Part shown: piece by piece, positions 8,071-15,442 of the stretch
Layout of the letters: each line of letters begins with the position of its first letter
Numbering within the stretch: position 1 is the first letter of the stretch
Source of the DNA: Pseudomonadota bacterium
GTDB lineage: Bacteria > Pseudomonadota > Alphaproteobacteria > Rhizobiales > Rhizobiaceae
DNA length: 16,832 nucleotides
Direction of reading: 5' to 3'
Assembly: GCA_023433855.1 (NCBI GenBank)
Contig: JAEYTV010000369.1
Coordinates: forward strand, 1 to 16,832
Made by a program: the position numbers and the translations under genes
The notes under the pieces: generated by a model
Databases searched by the model: none
What the model saw: the letters and a program-made list of their open reading frames with translations, nothing else
What the model was told of the DNA's origin: nothing

Positions 8071-9264
8071 ATGAGTCTCGCGGCCCTCTCGCCAAACTTG
8101 ATTTCTGACGTGGCCCTGGATGCCCGCGCCCATCGCGTCGCGGTGATCGCCGCCCAGTTCGCCGACCGGGTCGACCAGGAAGGCCGTTTCCCCCGCGAAG
8201 CGGTCGACGCGATGAAAGCCGAACGTCTGCTCGGCATTCAGATTCCCGTCGAGTTCGGCGGCGAGAGCGCTTCGATGGCCGAGCTTGCCGAAGTCTGCTC
8301 CATCCTGGGACAGGCTTGCGCCTCGAGCGCCATGGTATTCGCCATGCACCAGATCAAGGTATCCAGCCTTGTGGAACACGGTCGCGAAAGCCCTTGGCAC
8401 CGCGATTTCATGTGCGAACTCGCCGCTCGCCAACTCCTTGTTGCTTCCGCAACGACCGAGGCCGGCGTCGGGGGCAATATGCGCAACTCGATCTGCGCGC
8501 TCGACGTCGAAGGCGACACCTGCCGACTGGAGAAGGACGCAACGGTAATCTCTTACGGCCTCCATGCAGACGCAGTCATGGTGACTTCGCGAGCTCATGA
8601 AAAGGCGGCCCCGACCGACCAGATGATGACCGTGTTCAAGCGCGGCCAGTACACACTGCAGAAAACCGTAGACTGGGATACACTCGGCATGCGCGGGACC
8701 TGCTCTGACGGTTTTCTCTTCAAGGGCGAGGCACCGGCGGCGCAGATCTTTCCGAAGCCGTTCGCAGAAATTGCAGCCCAGTCCATGCTCGCCACCTCGC
8801 ATCTTCTGTGGAGCGCCGTCTGGTACGGCATCGCCGCCGATGCGGTGCTGCGCGCTCAGGCCTTCCTACGGGCCGCTGCCCGCAAGAGCCCCGGGCCCCC
8901 GCCGCCGGGCGCTACCCGGCTTGCAGAAGCCTCCAACCTGCTGCAGCTCCTGAAAGCCAATATCATGGGCGGGCTGAAGGTCTATGCGGATGCCAAGGTC
9001 GATCACGAGCGGCTTTCCTCGATGTCCTTCTCCATCGCCATGAACAACGTCAAGCTCACCTCTTCCGAGACGATCCTGACCATCATCAACCAGGCGATGA
9101 TCATCTGCGGCATCATGGGCTACAAAAACGGCACCCCCTACAGCCTCGGCCGGCATCTGCGTGATGCCCACTCGGCGCAGCTGATGATCTCCAACGACCG
9201 CATTCTCGGCAATACGTCGACCATGCTGCTCGTGCAGAAACCGGACACCAGCCTTCTTGGCTGA
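8071..9264 (+). CDS. Acyl-CoA dehydrogenase-fold flavoprotein of the aminoacyl-CP cluster
   Basis: A 397-residue protein with the three-part acyl-CoA dehydrogenase architecture. The N-terminal helical domain has GIQIPVEFGGESASMAEL (about 55-72). The middle beta domain has LLVASATTEAGVGGNMRNS, aligning with the flavin-contacting T-E-x-x-x-G-S/G stretch, then VDWDTLGMRGTCSDGFLF. The C-terminal helical domain has LTSSETILTIINQAMIICGI and HLRDAHSAQLMISNDRIL. The canonical catalytic glutamate of short/medium-chain dehydrogenases (YEGT context) is not apparent: the comparable place reads ILGNTS (378-383). No obvious substitute glutamate is seen at the isovaleryl-type position. Substrate may be the aminoacyl thioester on the adjacent carrier protein; dehydrogenation, oxygenation or a non-catalytic role remain open. 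Start codon is 1 bp after the carrier-protein stop, with GAGG at 8058-8061. Confidence 0.85.
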   Translation: MSLAALSPNLISDVALDARAHRVAVIAAQFADRVDQEGRFPREAVDAMKAERLLGIQIPVEFGGESASMAELAEVCSILGQACASSAMVFAMHQIKVSSLVEHGRESPWHRDFMCELAARQLLVASATTEAGVGGNMRNSICALDVEGDTCRLEKDATVISYGLHADAVMVTSRAHEKAAPTDQMMTVFKRGQYTLQKTVDWDTLGMRGTCSDGFLFKGEAPAAQIFPKPFAEIAAQSMLATSHLLWSAVWYGIAADAVLRAQAFLRAAARKSPGPPPPGATRLAEASNLLQLLKANIMGGLKVYADAKVDHERLSSMSFSIAMNNVKLTSSETILTIINQAMIICGIMGYKNGTPYSLGRHLRDAHSAQLMISNDRILGNTSTMLLVQKPDTSLLG

Positions 9265-9316
9265 CGCCACCCCTTCAAGCGGATTGCCCGTCAGATGAGT
9301 TGAATGAGGTAAAACC

Positions 9317-10228
9317 ATGGACATGCAAGTTTCCTTTCTCGACCGCCTGTTCGATGCGGGGCTGCTGATCGAGACCGGCGTCGACGGTCTTTATGGCCGC
9401 AGCGGCGAGTTTGAAGGCGTCATCGCCGCCTTCGAGCGGCTGATCGACAATGTGGGCGCTGCTGATGGCGCGGAAGTGATGCGGTTCCCGCCGGGAATGA
9501 ACCGCGCCTTCTTCGAGCAGAGCGGCTACATGAGAAGCTTTCCGCAGCTCGCCGGCACCGTCCACTCCTTCTGCGGCAACGAGCTCGACCATATGAGCCT
9601 GTTGAAATGCATGGAAGTCGGTGAAGAGGACTGGACCAAGGGCCAGGAGGCCACCGATATCGTGCTCACGCCGGCCGCCTGCTATCCGCTCTATCCGACG
9701 GTGGCGCGGCGCGGCAACCTTCCCTCCGGCGGCAGGTTGTTTGACCTCCAGAGCTACTGCTTCCGCCATGAGCCCTCCAAGGATCCTGCCCGCCAGCAGC
9801 TTTTCCGCATGCGCGAATATGTCTGCATGGGCACTGAGAACCACGTGACTGATTTTCGTCAGCGGTGGATGGACCGCGGCGTCGAGATGATGAAGTCGGT
9901 TGGCCTTGAGGTGGCCATCGACGTCGCCAACGACCCGTTCTTCGGTCGCGCGGGGAAAATGCTGGTGAACAACCAGCGGGACCAGAACCTGAAGTTCGAG
10001 CTGCTGATCCCGATCACCTCGGTTTCCAAGCCCACCGCCTGCATGAGCTTCAACTATCATCAGGACAGCTTTGGCCTGAAATGGGGTCTGAACCTGGAAG
10101 ACGGTTCGGTGGCGCATACGGCCTGTGTCGGCTTCGGTCTGGAACGGATCGCGCTGGCGCTGTTCCACACCCATGGTCTCGACCTGGAGGCGTGGCCGGA
10201 ACACGTCCGCACCACGCTCTGGGGCTGA
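9317..10228 (+). CDS. Amino acid:[carrier protein] ligase (SerRS-like class II synthetase homologue)
   Basis: A 303-residue class II aminoacyl-tRNA-synthetase homologue lacking the roughly 110-residue N-terminal coiled-coil arm with which SerRS binds tRNA. Family members from Bradyrhizobium and Agrobacterium activate glycine or alanine with ATP and transfer it to the phosphopantetheine thiol of a carrier protein, without acting on tRNA. Motif 2 is seen as [21 protein letters not shown] (149-169) and motif 3 as [13 protein letters not shown] (270-282). Predicted active-site metal ligands are Cys122 (TPAACYPLY), Glu167 (MREYV) and Cys270 ([11 protein letters not shown]); their 45- and 103-residue spacings match the Cys131/Glu176/Cys279 zinc site I recall for Bradyrhizobium Bll0957. 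The segment around 180-215 would include the helix-loop-helix reported to hold the carrier protein. ATG 9317 has a TGAGGT site six bases upstream. A 52-bp gap separates it from the flavoprotein gene. Confidence 0.94.
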   Translation: MDMQVSFLDRLFDAGLLIETGVDGLYGRSGEFEGVIAAFERLIDNVGAADGAEVMRFPPGMNRAFFEQSGYMRSFPQLAGTVHSFCGNELDHMSLLKCMEVGEEDWTKGQEATDIVLTPAACYPLYPTVARRGNLPSGGRLFDLQSYCFRHEPSKDPARQQLFRMREYVCMGTENHVTDFRQRWMDRGVEMMKSVGLEVAIDVANDPFFGRAGKMLVNNQRDQNLKFELLIPITSVSKPTACMSFNYHQDSFGLKWGLNLEDGSVAHTACVGFGLERIALALFHTHGLDLEAWPEHVRTTLWG

Positions 10229-10232
10229 CCCG

Positions 10233-11216
10233 ATGAGCATGGTGTTTCCCGCTCTCGATCCGGCGAGCTACACGCCCCATGCGCTGCATTCGGCCGAGCG
10301 CATGTGGCCGGAAACCAACTGCTATGTGGACCTGTGGATCGAGGTGCTCTCGGCGCACCGCCTGCCCCCGGAAGCCATGCTCGGTTTTACGCTCACGCAG
10401 GATTTTGAAGGCGACCAGTTTACCTTCTTCAAGGTGCCGCTGGAGGATCTCGAGACCCTGTACGGTATCCGCGTGACGGAACTCGCGATATTCGACCGGC
10501 CGGAGAGGCATGTCGCGGAGCAGATTTCCCGGGGCCGGCTGACGCTGATGGAACTCGACAGTTTCTACCTGCCTGATACACGCGGCGTCACATATCGCCA
10601 GGAACACGGCAAGACCACCGTCGCGATCAACCGTCTCGACCTTGAAAGACGAGAACTGGACTATTTTCATAACAGCGGTTTCTTCGCCCTGTCCGGGGAG
10701 GATTTCGACGGCCTGTTCCGGATGAAGGCGCCATCCGATGCGCAGCCCTTCCTGCCCTACACGGAATTTGCCAAGTTCCCGGCGTCCTTTCCGGATCCGC
10801 GCGAGGTGCGCGAGACGGCGTGGAAACTGCTTCGGCAGCATTTTGGGCGACGGCCGGAAGACAATCCGATCCGTGCCTTCGCAACCGTTTTCCCGGCACA
10901 GGTGGAGAGGGTGGCGGAACGTGACTTTGGCTTCTTCCACAAGTACGCCTTCAACACGCTGCGACAGTTCGGGGCGAATTTCGAGCTGCTGGCTAGCCAT
11001 CTCGAGTGGTTGAACGGCAGGGTCTTCGCGCAGGCGGAACGGCAGGCACTCATGATCTCCGAGGTCGCCAAATCCACCCAGTTCCAGCTTGCCCGCGCCG
11101 TGACGAGGAAGAAGTTCGATCGTTTGGCGACCGCGCTCGATCCGGCGGCGGACGCCTGGGACCTGTTGATGGCGGATCTCGCCGTCACGCTGGGCCAGGC
11201 CCGAGAGGCCGCGTGA
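10233..11216 (+). CDS. DUF1839 family protein; predicted BtrH/C39-like acyltransferase
   Basis: A 327-residue DUF1839 protein, recurrent beside SerRS-like ligases. The first half resembles the papain/C39-like fold of BtrH, the butirosin enzyme that moves an acyl group from a carrier protein to an amine. Cys30 lies in ETNCYVDLWIEVL near the N-terminus, as in C39/BtrH proteins. About 80 residues later comes LMELDSFYLPDTRGV, then His125 in EHGKTTVAI and Asp136 in NRLDLERREL, followed by YFHNSGFFAL. The order Cys-His-Asp and the spacing fit a thiol-acyltransferase or thioesterase triad. The C-terminal 120 residues are mainly helical, without recognisable motifs. There is no signal peptide, so it should act in the cytoplasm on the aminoacyl carrier protein. 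ATG 10233 lies 4 bp after the ligase stop, and the gene's end overlaps the next start (GTGA). The family assignment is firm; the activity is inferred. Confidence 0.82.
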   Translation: MSMVFPALDPASYTPHALHSAERMWPETNCYVDLWIEVLSAHRLPPEAMLGFTLTQDFEGDQFTFFKVPLEDLETLYGIRVTELAIFDRPERHVAEQISRGRLTLMELDSFYLPDTRGVTYRQEHGKTTVAINRLDLERRELDYFHNSGFFALSGEDFDGLFRMKAPSDAQPFLPYTEFAKFPASFPDPREVRETAWKLLRQHFGRRPEDNPIRAFATVFPAQVERVAERDFGFFHKYAFNTLRQFGANFELLASHLEWLNGRVFAQAERQALMISEVAKSTQFQLARAVTRKKFDRLATALDPAADAWDLLMADLAVTLGQAREAA

Positions 11217-13639
11217 GGGTGCTTTCGCGGAGACAGGCGGAATCCGGCCTTCTTTCCGACGGCTGGTCTTTGGTCTTGACGGAGCCGCACGCCTGCGCGC
11301 GGCCAAGCGACGTCCCTTCCCATCTCGAAGCTTTCCCGGCGATGGTACCGGGCACGGTGGCGGCGGCGCTGGAGATGGCGGGGCATTTCGACCGCAACGA
11401 CCCGGAGCCCTTGATCGATAAGGATGCCTGGTATCGGCGTTCGCTGGCTAACGAGGCGGCCGGACCGGCTGTGCTGCGCTTCGAAGGACTCGCGACGATC
11501 GCGGAGGTCTTCCTCGACGACCGGTTGATCCTTCCCTCCGAAAGCATGTTCGAGAGCCATGACGTGCCGGTGGAGCTAGATGGAACGCAAGCTCTGTCGA
11601 TCTGCTTTCGTGCTCTGAGGCCGCGTCTCGAAAGGACCGGACCTCGCTCCCGCTGGCGACCGCGGCTGATAAACAATCAGGGTCTGCGGCTCGTTCGCAC
11701 GACGACACTGGGATTCATGCCGGGCTGGTGCCCGAATGTGCAGGCCGTCGGGCCATGGCGGCCCATCTCGCTGGCGCGAAGAGAGACGCGCCACGTCACC
11801 GATCTGTCGATCTCCGCGCGATTGGCGGACGATGTCGGGGTCCTTGCGGTGAGCTTCGCCTATGAAGGCGCCCATCAACACCTTCGCCTGGCCTGCAATG
11901 GGCAGGAGACTGCTTTCCAGCTTGTCGACGGTCGTCATAGTGCCGAACTGCTGGTGTCGGGCATTCGTCCATGGTGGCCTCACACGCATGGAGAACCGGC
12001 ACTTTACGACGTGGGTCTGCGGCTCGGCGCGGATAATGTAATCCTCGCCCGCATCGGCTTTCGCGACGTAGCGGTTGATCGCGGCGCAGACGGCAACGAT
12101 TTTGCGCTGATCGTCAACGGCGAGAAGATCTTCTGCCGGGGGTCGGTCTGGACAACGCCCGACATCGTCGGACTACCGGGCGACCGCGCGAGCTACGAGC
12201 CTTGGCTCAGGCTGGCGAAGGAAGCCGGCGTGAACATGATCCGCATTCCCGGCATCGCGACGTACGAGAGCCCGACTTTCTTCGCGCTTTGCGACGAACT
12301 CGGCCTGATGGTCTGGCAGGATCTCATGTTCGCTAATTTCGACTATCCGGTTGCAGATCCGGATTTCATGATTCACGTGAAATCGGAGGTCGGGCAGTTC
12401 CTGAAACGAACGCAGGCCAATCCGTCGCTTGCCATCGTGTGCGGGGGAAGCGAGATCTGGCAGCAAGGCGCCATGCTGGGGCTTCCCGAGCGAATCTGGA
12501 AGGTTCCGCTCTACGAGGAGATCCTGGCAAGCAGCGTCCGGGAGCTGCGACCCGACCTACCCTATGTCGCCAATTCGCCGTCCGGAGGTGCGCTGCCGTT
12601 CTATCCGAATGCCGGTGTTGCGCACTATTACGGCGTCGGAGCCTATCAACGTCCGCTGGAAGATGCCCGGCATGCAAACGTGCGTTTCGCCGCCGAGTGC
12701 CTGGCTTTCTCCAACCTCTCCGACCAGGAAACGCTTGCCTGCGGCAAGGCAGGCATTCCCCGCGACGCCGGCGCCGACTGGGATTTCGAGGATGTTCGCG
12801 ATTATTATCTCGGCGAACTCTATGGCATTGATCCGCAGGCTCTGAGGCAGAGCGATTTTGAGCGTTATCTCGCCCTCTCCCGTGTCGTCACCGGGGAAGT
12901 GATGGAAGCGACGTTTGCCGAATGGCGGCGGCGTGGTTCCAGCTGCAACGGGGCTTTGACCTTCACCTTTCAGGATGTGATGCCCGGTCCGGGCTGGGGA
13001 GTCATCGCCGTCGACGGGCGGCCGAAACCAGCATGGTTCGCCTTGAAACGTGCTTTCCGGCCGGTTCAGGTCCTGTTGGCTGACGAGGGTACCAATGGCC
13101 TCGACGTGCATCTGATGAATGAGACTGGCGCCGATATCCCGGCCGTGCTGGAAGTCGCATGCCTTCGCGACGGCAGAATACCTGTCGTTTCGAGCCGGCG
13201 TGAGCTCACCCTCAGCGCCCGCAGCAGCCATAGCCTTGCCTCTACGGACCTATTCGGCGCCTTCTTCGACACCAATCACGCATACCGCTTCGGACCGCCT
13301 TCCCATAACGTCACCATCGCGCGGCTGGCGAATCCCCAGACGCGGGAGACGATCGCCGAGGCGTTTCATTTCCCGTGCGGGCGGGCGAAGGCGATGCACG
13401 ATGCCAAGCTCATCGCGACGATGACCGACGAATGCGGGGTCTTCTGGCTCGAGATTCGTTCCGACGTTTTTGCTCAGTCGGTTACGATCGAGGCCGAAGG
13501 TTACCACCCCTCCGACAACGGTTTTCATCTCGCTCCGGGCGCGGCCAAGCGGATTCGGCTGCGTTCCGCAACGCCAACCGCCGGACCGCCTGTTGGCTGC
13601 GTCCGATCACTCGGCGGCGATCGAGTGATTCGGTTCTGA
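11213..13639 (+). CDS. Glycoside hydrolase family 2-like protein (beta-mannosidase-like)
   Basis: About 808 residues with a GH2/beta-mannosidase layout. An N-terminal sugar-binding jelly-roll (DGWSLVL, AMVPGTVAAAL, VLRFEGLATIAEVFLDD) is followed by an Ig-like sandwich, then a TIM barrel (from VNGEKIFCRGSVW) with GVNMIRIPG and ALCDELGLMVWQDLMF, and C-terminal beta domains. The acid/base glutamate is probably Glu414 in IVCGGSEIWQQ, and the nucleophile Glu495 in RFAAECLAFSN. The residue before the acid/base is Ser413, where clan GH-A enzymes nearly always have Asn, so specificity or activity may differ. No signal peptide is seen, suggesting a cytoplasmic location. GTG 11213 overlaps the DUF1839 stop; a second GTG at 11219 (GAGAGG ten bases upstream) is equally possible. 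The 3' end overlaps the convergent hydrolase gene by 33 bp. 'Beta-mannosidase' as a product name would overstate what is known. Confidence 0.82.
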   Translation: MRVLSRRQAESGLLSDGWSLVLTEPHACARPSDVPSHLEAFPAMVPGTVAAALEMAGHFDRNDPEPLIDKDAWYRRSLANEAAGPAVLRFEGLATIAEVFLDDRLILPSESMFESHDVPVELDGTQALSICFRALRPRLERTGPRSRWRPRLINNQGLRLVRTTTLGFMPGWCPNVQAVGPWRPISLARRETRHVTDLSISARLADDVGVLAVSFAYEGAHQHLRLACNGQETAFQLVDGRHSAELLVSGIRPWWPHTHGEPALYDVGLRLGADNVILARIGFRDVAVDRGADGNDFALIVNGEKIFCRGSVWTTPDIVGLPGDRASYEPWLRLAKEAGVNMIRIPGIATYESPTFFALCDELGLMVWQDLMFANFDYPVADPDFMIHVKSEVGQFLKRTQANPSLAIVCGGSEIWQQGAMLGLPERIWKVPLYEEILASSVRELRPDLPYVANSPSGGALPFYPNAGVAHYYGVGAYQRPLEDARHANVRFAAECLAFSNLSDQETLACGKAGIPRDAGADWDFEDVRDYYLGELYGIDPQALRQSDFERYLALSRVVTGEVMEATFAEWRRRGSSCNGALTFTFQDVMPGPGWGVIAVDGRPKPAWFALKRAFRPVQVLLADEGTNGLDVHLMNETGADIPAVLEVACLRDGRIPVVSSRRELTLSARSSHSLASTDLFGAFFDTNHAYRFGPPSHNVTIARLANPQTRETIAEAFHFPCGRAKAMHDAKLIATMTDECGVFWLEIRSDVFAQSVTIEAEGYHPSDNGFHLAPGAAKRIRLRSATPTAGPPVGCVRSLGGDRVIRF
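13606..13629. repeat. Inverted repeat in the convergent 3' overlap
   Basis: ATCACTCG (13606-13613) and CGAGTGAT (13622-13629) form an 8-bp perfect stem with an 8-nt loop. It lies inside the region where the ends of the GH2-like gene and the convergent hydrolase gene overlap. There is no T run on either side, so an ordinary intrinsic terminator is not supported. It could still be a transcript-end stabiliser shared by both strands. Confidence 0.5.
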
Positions 13640-15442
13640 GACGCCCGCTCCGATGACCGGAGAAAAGCGGGACGCCATTGCGCGAACAGCCTCGAGATAG
13701 AGGGCGCGGGCATGGTCCGGCGTCAGGTTGTGGTCGGCATTCGCGATGATGGTCACCGAAACGTCGGGAAAACGGGCAAACCCCGCACCGTCGTGGCCGA
13801 AATAGAAGCGGCATTGTTCCAGACCGACATCGTTTTCGCTGTAGATCAGCGAAATCGGTGTGCGGCGCCTACGAAGTTGATCGAAAGCGCCATAGATGGC
13901 GCGGCCTTCGGGCAGCAAGCGGCGGAATGGCGCCAGCATGTTACAGAGCATGCGCATCCCGATCCCCCGAAGGATATTGCGTGCGGCAGCCGCCAGATCG
14001 ACGTCTCCCCGAAGAATGCGCGCCAGGGTTTCCTTCCGCACCGCGCGCCGGCCGTAATCCTGGAGGTTGCGGGTACCGTTGACCACGGCGTCATCGACGG
14101 ACCGTCCTGCCGGCCATCGCAGGACGGCTGGATTAACCGAGATGTTGCCGGCGATGCGCGGATCGGTGAGCGCGCTCTGCAGACCGAGATAGGCGCCGCT
14201 GCAACGGCCTGCGGACACGAAGGGCATCAGGAGGCGCGACTCCAGGAAATCGATTGCCTCCGATACATCGCCATTCTGGCTCGAATGGTAGAGCACCTGC
14301 TCCGGTCGGCCGGGCACAGGCGGACTGTCGCCGACATTGGCGGTATCGAATCGGAGCGATGCGATGCCGCAACGGGCAAGCGCCCGCGCCATGCTGACTG
14401 TGCTGCGCCCCCAACCGGCATGCCGGTCATAGGCAGAGGTGAGAAACAGGACGGTGGCGCCCGAGCGTCCGCCAACGGGTTCGCACAAGACACCGGACAG
14501 ATGGGCGTTGACGCCGAACCGGACAGGTTCTTCCGTAAAATCCTTTCCGACCAGCAGTTCTTGTGCGGGGGGGCCCACGGGAGGCACATTTCTCCGTCCG
14601 GCCGGCTGCGCCGCGATCCAATTCACAAGGCCTTCAACCACCTGGACCGGCACCCGGGAAACCGTTGGACTTGCGATCAGCTGCTCGTAGCCTTGGAAGT
14701 CAGGATCGGTCACGTGCGCGCCGATTGTCGCCAGTCGATTGGAGAACTCCGCATCCGCCGGGCGATCGCTGCGACCCGCGACAAGCGCGCGGGAAGCGGG
14801 CAGCCGGGCAGTCGTCATAAGGTTGATCCGGCGCACCTCTTCGGCGATCGCATCCGGCATGGTGAGCGAGCCAATCGAAACGCTCCCTTTGACGCGCTGC
14901 CCGTCCGCGAGGCCGAGGTTTTCATCGACCACCTTGGACCAGAGTGCGAGTTCTCGAAGGTGCGCCCGCCCGGAAACCACCGGAGCCAGGAAGGCTATCG
15001 CATCCAGACTGTTGATCGCGGCCGACGCTTCTGTGGCAATGACCGCGCCCAGCCCTTGGGCGACGATGACAATCCGTTCGCATCCGGACCGAGCCTTCAA
15101 CTGCTCCGAGGCGGCAATCAGGCTGTCTGACCAGATGCGAAGGCCCTTTCCGAGGTCCACGTCGTCGAGGGCATCGCCAGTGCCGGGATAATCGAAACGC
15201 AAGCTGGCTATGCCGCGATCCGCGAGCTTCTCGGAGATGACCCGCCGGAATTTCCGGCTCGACATCTCTTCCAATCCCCAAGGGCTTGCGAACAGGACCG
15301 CGAGACCGGAAGGCTCGACGCCTGCAGAAGGCGGCGCAAACAGCCCGACGGTGCCATGGAAGGTGATCGGCTGGGCTGCGGATCGCACCTCGATAGTTGA
15401 TGATCGATCGCTCGCCATCGGTGTTCGTCGGGCATGGGTCAT
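13607..15442 (-). CDS. Tandem alpha/beta-hydrolase, second domain with Cys nucleophile
   Basis: A 611-residue protein made of two alpha/beta-hydrolase domains (about 25-275 and 305-600), an apparent internal duplication: GIASLRFDYPGTGD (78-90) recurs as GIASLRFDTANVGD (359-372). In domain 1 the nucleophile elbow reads AQGLG, with Gly130 where Ser is expected, so it is probably inactive. In domain 2 the elbow is GRCSG with Cys414 (codon 14201-14203), and YSENDVG (Asp538) and NADHNLT (His571) complete a Cys-Asp-His triad. Cys-type elbows occur in dienelactone hydrolases, some thioesterases and aminoacyl shuttles such as SyrC and CmaE. No signal peptide is seen. The start is uncertain: ATG 15442, or ATG 15418 eight codons in; neither has a strong ribosome site. 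It converges on, and overlaps, the GH2-like gene. Hydrolases linked to exosortase systems are an alternative comparison. Confidence 0.82.
   Translation of the reverse strand: MTHARRTPMASDRSSTIEVRSAAQPITFHGTVGLFAPPSAGVEPSGLAVLFASPWGLEEMSSRKFRRVISEKLADRGIASLRFDYPGTGDALDDVDLGKGLRIWSDSLIAASEQLKARSGCERIVIVAQGLGAVIATEASAAINSLDAIAFLAPVVSGRAHLRELALWSKVVDENLGLADGQRVKGSVSIGSLTMPDAIAEEVRRINLMTTARLPASRALVAGRSDRPADAEFSNRLATIGAHVTDPDFQGYEQLIASPTVSRVPVQVVEGLVNWIAAQPAGRRNVPPVGPPAQELLVGKDFTEEPVRFGVNAHLSGVLCEPVGGRSGATVLFLTSAYDRHAGWGRSTVSMARALARCGIASLRFDTANVGDSPPVPGRPEQVLYHSSQNGDVSEAIDFLESRLLMPFVSAGRCSGAYLGLQSALTDPRIAGNISVNPAVLRWPAGRSVDDAVVNGTRNLQDYGRRAVRKETLARILRGDVDLAAAARNILRGIGMRMLCNMLAPFRRLLPEGRAIYGAFDQLRRRRTPISLIYSENDVGLEQCRFYFGHDGAGFARFPDVSVTIIANADHNLTPDHARALYLEAVRAMASRFSPVIGAGVSEPNHSIAAE

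Noticed and set aside
9317..10228. Naming the gene serS (seryl-tRNA synthetase)
   Set aside because: The tRNA-binding coiled coil is absent, length is 303 residues against about 430, and a carrier protein gene is in the same run.
11006..11212. Upstream extension of the GH2-like gene
   Set aside because: It lies within the DUF1839 gene in another frame; the GTGA overlap at 11213 or GTG at 11219 fits GH2 N-termini (DGWSLVL near the start).
10050..11306. 418-codon open frame on the - strand across the ligase/DUF1839/GH2 boundary
   Set aside because: It crosses three well-supported gene ends on the other strand and shows no domain.
13712..15130. 472-codon open frame on the + strand opposite the tandem hydrolase
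   Set aside because: The - strand frame has clear hydrolase motifs and a duplicated domain; the + strand product has no recognisable motif and atypical composition.
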